Origin: Bacillota bacterium
GTDB lineage: Bacteria; Bacillota; Clostridia; Christensenellales; SZUA-584
Assembly (NCBI GenBank): GCA_023436525.1
Contig: JAEZIW010000185.1
Span: forward strand, 1 to 6,105
Direction: 5' to 3'
DNA length: 6,105 bases
The notes below the pieces were generated by a model. The model saw nothing but the letters and a program-made list of their open reading frames with translations, did no database searches and was not told the origin of the DNA. Positions within the stretch are counted from its first letter, which is position 1. Each line of letters begins with the position of its first letter. Both the position numbers and the translations under genes were made by a program. Of the stretch, positions 5,599 to 6,105 are shown one piece after another.

Positions 5599-5873
5599 AT
5601 ATGCGCGAGCGGGGCGACCGCGGCGAGGCGAAGGCGGCAGCGTTTCTGGAACGGCAGGGCTGCACCATACTCCAGAAAAACTACTGTATTCGCGGCGGAG
5701 AGGTGGATATCATTTTTAAGGACGGCGGCACTATTGTGTTCTGCGAGGTGAAAACACGCAGCCAAAGCCGGTTCGGGTCTCCCGCGGAGGCGGTGGATAT
5801 AAAAAAACAGCGGCGTATCTGCCGTGCCGCACTCGATTATGCGTATAAAAAAATTGCATTGATGAAAGTATAA
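5595..5873 (+). CDS. yraN: YraN / UPF0102 family protein, frame broken near the C-terminus
   Basis: A UPF0102 protein related to Holliday-junction-resolvase-like nuclease folds, with an unproven role in DNA or RNA metabolism. Visible motifs are RGDRGEAKAAAFLERQG (6-22), NYCIRGGEVDII (29-40) and IVFCEVKTRS (47-56). E36-x-D38 and E51-V-K53 form the PD-(D/E)xK-like site. The frame as read gives 92 residues, against about 115-125 for the family. The C-terminal RFDIIEI...INHIQSAF block is missing from this frame but present in the -1 frame after a run of seven A residues (5847-5853). Joining the two gives 121 residues ending at 5959. The start ATG at 5595 overlaps the rnhB stop as ATGA; the Met two codons later is possible. 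The core domain is intact, so partial function cannot be excluded. Confidence 0.9.
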   Translation: MNMRERGDRGEAKAAAFLERQGCTILQKNYCIRGGEVDIIFKDGGTIVFCEVKTRSQSRFGSPAEAVDIKKQRRICRAALDYAYKKIALMKV

Positions 5874-5959
5874 GATTTGATATAATAGAGATCGTCAAAG
5901 ACAAAATAAACCACATTCAGAGCGCTTTTGAGTTTACTGAAGACACAGGGGTAAGATGA
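5852..5959 (+). pseudogene. yraN: Out-of-frame C-terminal tail of yraN (-1 frame)
   Basis: Reading from AAT at 5852 gives 35 codons (beginning NCIDESIRFDIIEIVK) and a TGA at 5957-5959. RFDIIEIV and the INHIQSAFEF helix match the usual end of UPF0102 proteins, and the tail's stop overlaps the next gene's ATG as ATGA, as do the other junctions of this cluster. A single missing A in the homopolymer, or a -1 slip on A codons, explains the break. Confidence 0.8.
5859..5886 (+). promoter_or_regulatory. Possible internal promoter for the gene at 5956
   Basis: TTGATG (5859-5864), a 16-base spacer and a perfect TATAAT (5881-5886) preceded by TGA as an extended -10, inside the yraN tail. It would place a start near 5893, about 60 nt before the next ATG. 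It lies in an A+T-rich coding stretch, so chance is a fair alternative. Confidence 0.35.
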
Positions 5960-6105
5960 AAAGGATCGTATTTCTTCTCATATTGGCGATATTGCTGGTC
6001 TCAATGCCTTTGGGGACAGCTTTCGCGCAAGATGCGTTTAAACCGTCTAACGCGTCTTCTTCCGAAACAGTGCTTGTCACCATTCTCACCATTGTGATGG
6101 CCGTG
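5956..6105 (+). CDS. Putative secreted or membrane protein, N-terminal 50 residues (truncated by window end)
   Basis: The ATG at 5956 has AGGGG (5947-5951) four bases upstream and overlaps the restored yraN stop. The protein begins MKRIVFLLILAILLVSMPLG, a classical signal peptide with a basic n-region and a hydrophobic core. A likely cleavage site follows AFA at residues 22-24. A short polar stretch rich in Ser and Asn (about 25-36) follows, then a second hydrophobic segment (VLVTILTIVMAV) that probably starts a membrane helix. The frame is open to the window end. I do not recognise the family from 50 residues. The overlap with yraN suggests co-transcription. Confidence 0.75.
   Translation, partial: MKRIVFLLILAILLVSMPLGTAFAQDAFKPSNASSSETVLVTILTIVMAV

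Noticed and set aside
5847..5853. Programmed -1 ribosomal frameshifting in yraN
   Set aside because: The zero-frame heptamer is T AAA AAA, not a canonical slippery site. I saw no downstream stimulatory stem, and the family is not known for recoding. A deletion or sequencing error is simpler, so recoding is kept only as a minor alternative.

Overview
The window most likely comes from a member of the Firmicutes, probably the class Clostridia, with moderate GC. Three things point there: strong AGGAGG-type ribosome binding sites with sigma-A-like promoters, the block rplS - rbgA - rnhB - yraN, and an ECF-type vitamin transporter S component. The exact lineage cannot be read from the sequence.

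Left part (1-1288). The window opens inside a plus-strand gene of unknown function (1-672), more A+T-rich than the rest. It converges on a minus-strand gene for a ten-cysteine DUF3795-type protein (731-1288). About 60 bases separate the two, with no clear terminator.

Middle-left part (1414-3187, minus strand). A two-gene operon encodes an ECF transporter S component (2469-3011) and, overlapping it by ATGA, a P-loop kinase of the uridine kinase-like group with a 180-residue N-terminal extension (1414-2472). It has a good promoter (3159-3187) and a roughly 140-nt leader. The leader can fold either into a 10-bp stem or into an intrinsic terminator placed just before the ribosome binding site. 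This is the arrangement of an attenuator or riboswitch, and I cannot assign it to a known class. I infer uptake of a vitamin- or nucleoside-like compound followed by phosphorylation, under metabolite or protein control.

Middle part (3236-4136, plus strand). Divergent from that operon, rplS (ribosomal protein L19) has its own promoter, leader and terminator. A stretch of about 400 bases without a convincing gene follows. In many clostridia lepB lies here.

Right part (4137-6105, plus strand). A tightly overlapping cluster follows: rbgA (50S assembly GTPase), rnhB (RNase HII), yraN (UPF0102) and the start of a secreted or membrane protein that runs off the window. The yraN frame is broken at a run of seven A residues. 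The family's missing C-terminus is intact in the -1 frame and ends in an ATGA overlap with the next gene. This is a frameshift: a real mutation, a sequencing error or, less likely, a recoding site.

The strongest leads are the orphan attenuator with its transporter-kinase operon and the yraN frameshift. No mobile element, CRISPR array, tRNA or rRNA was seen.
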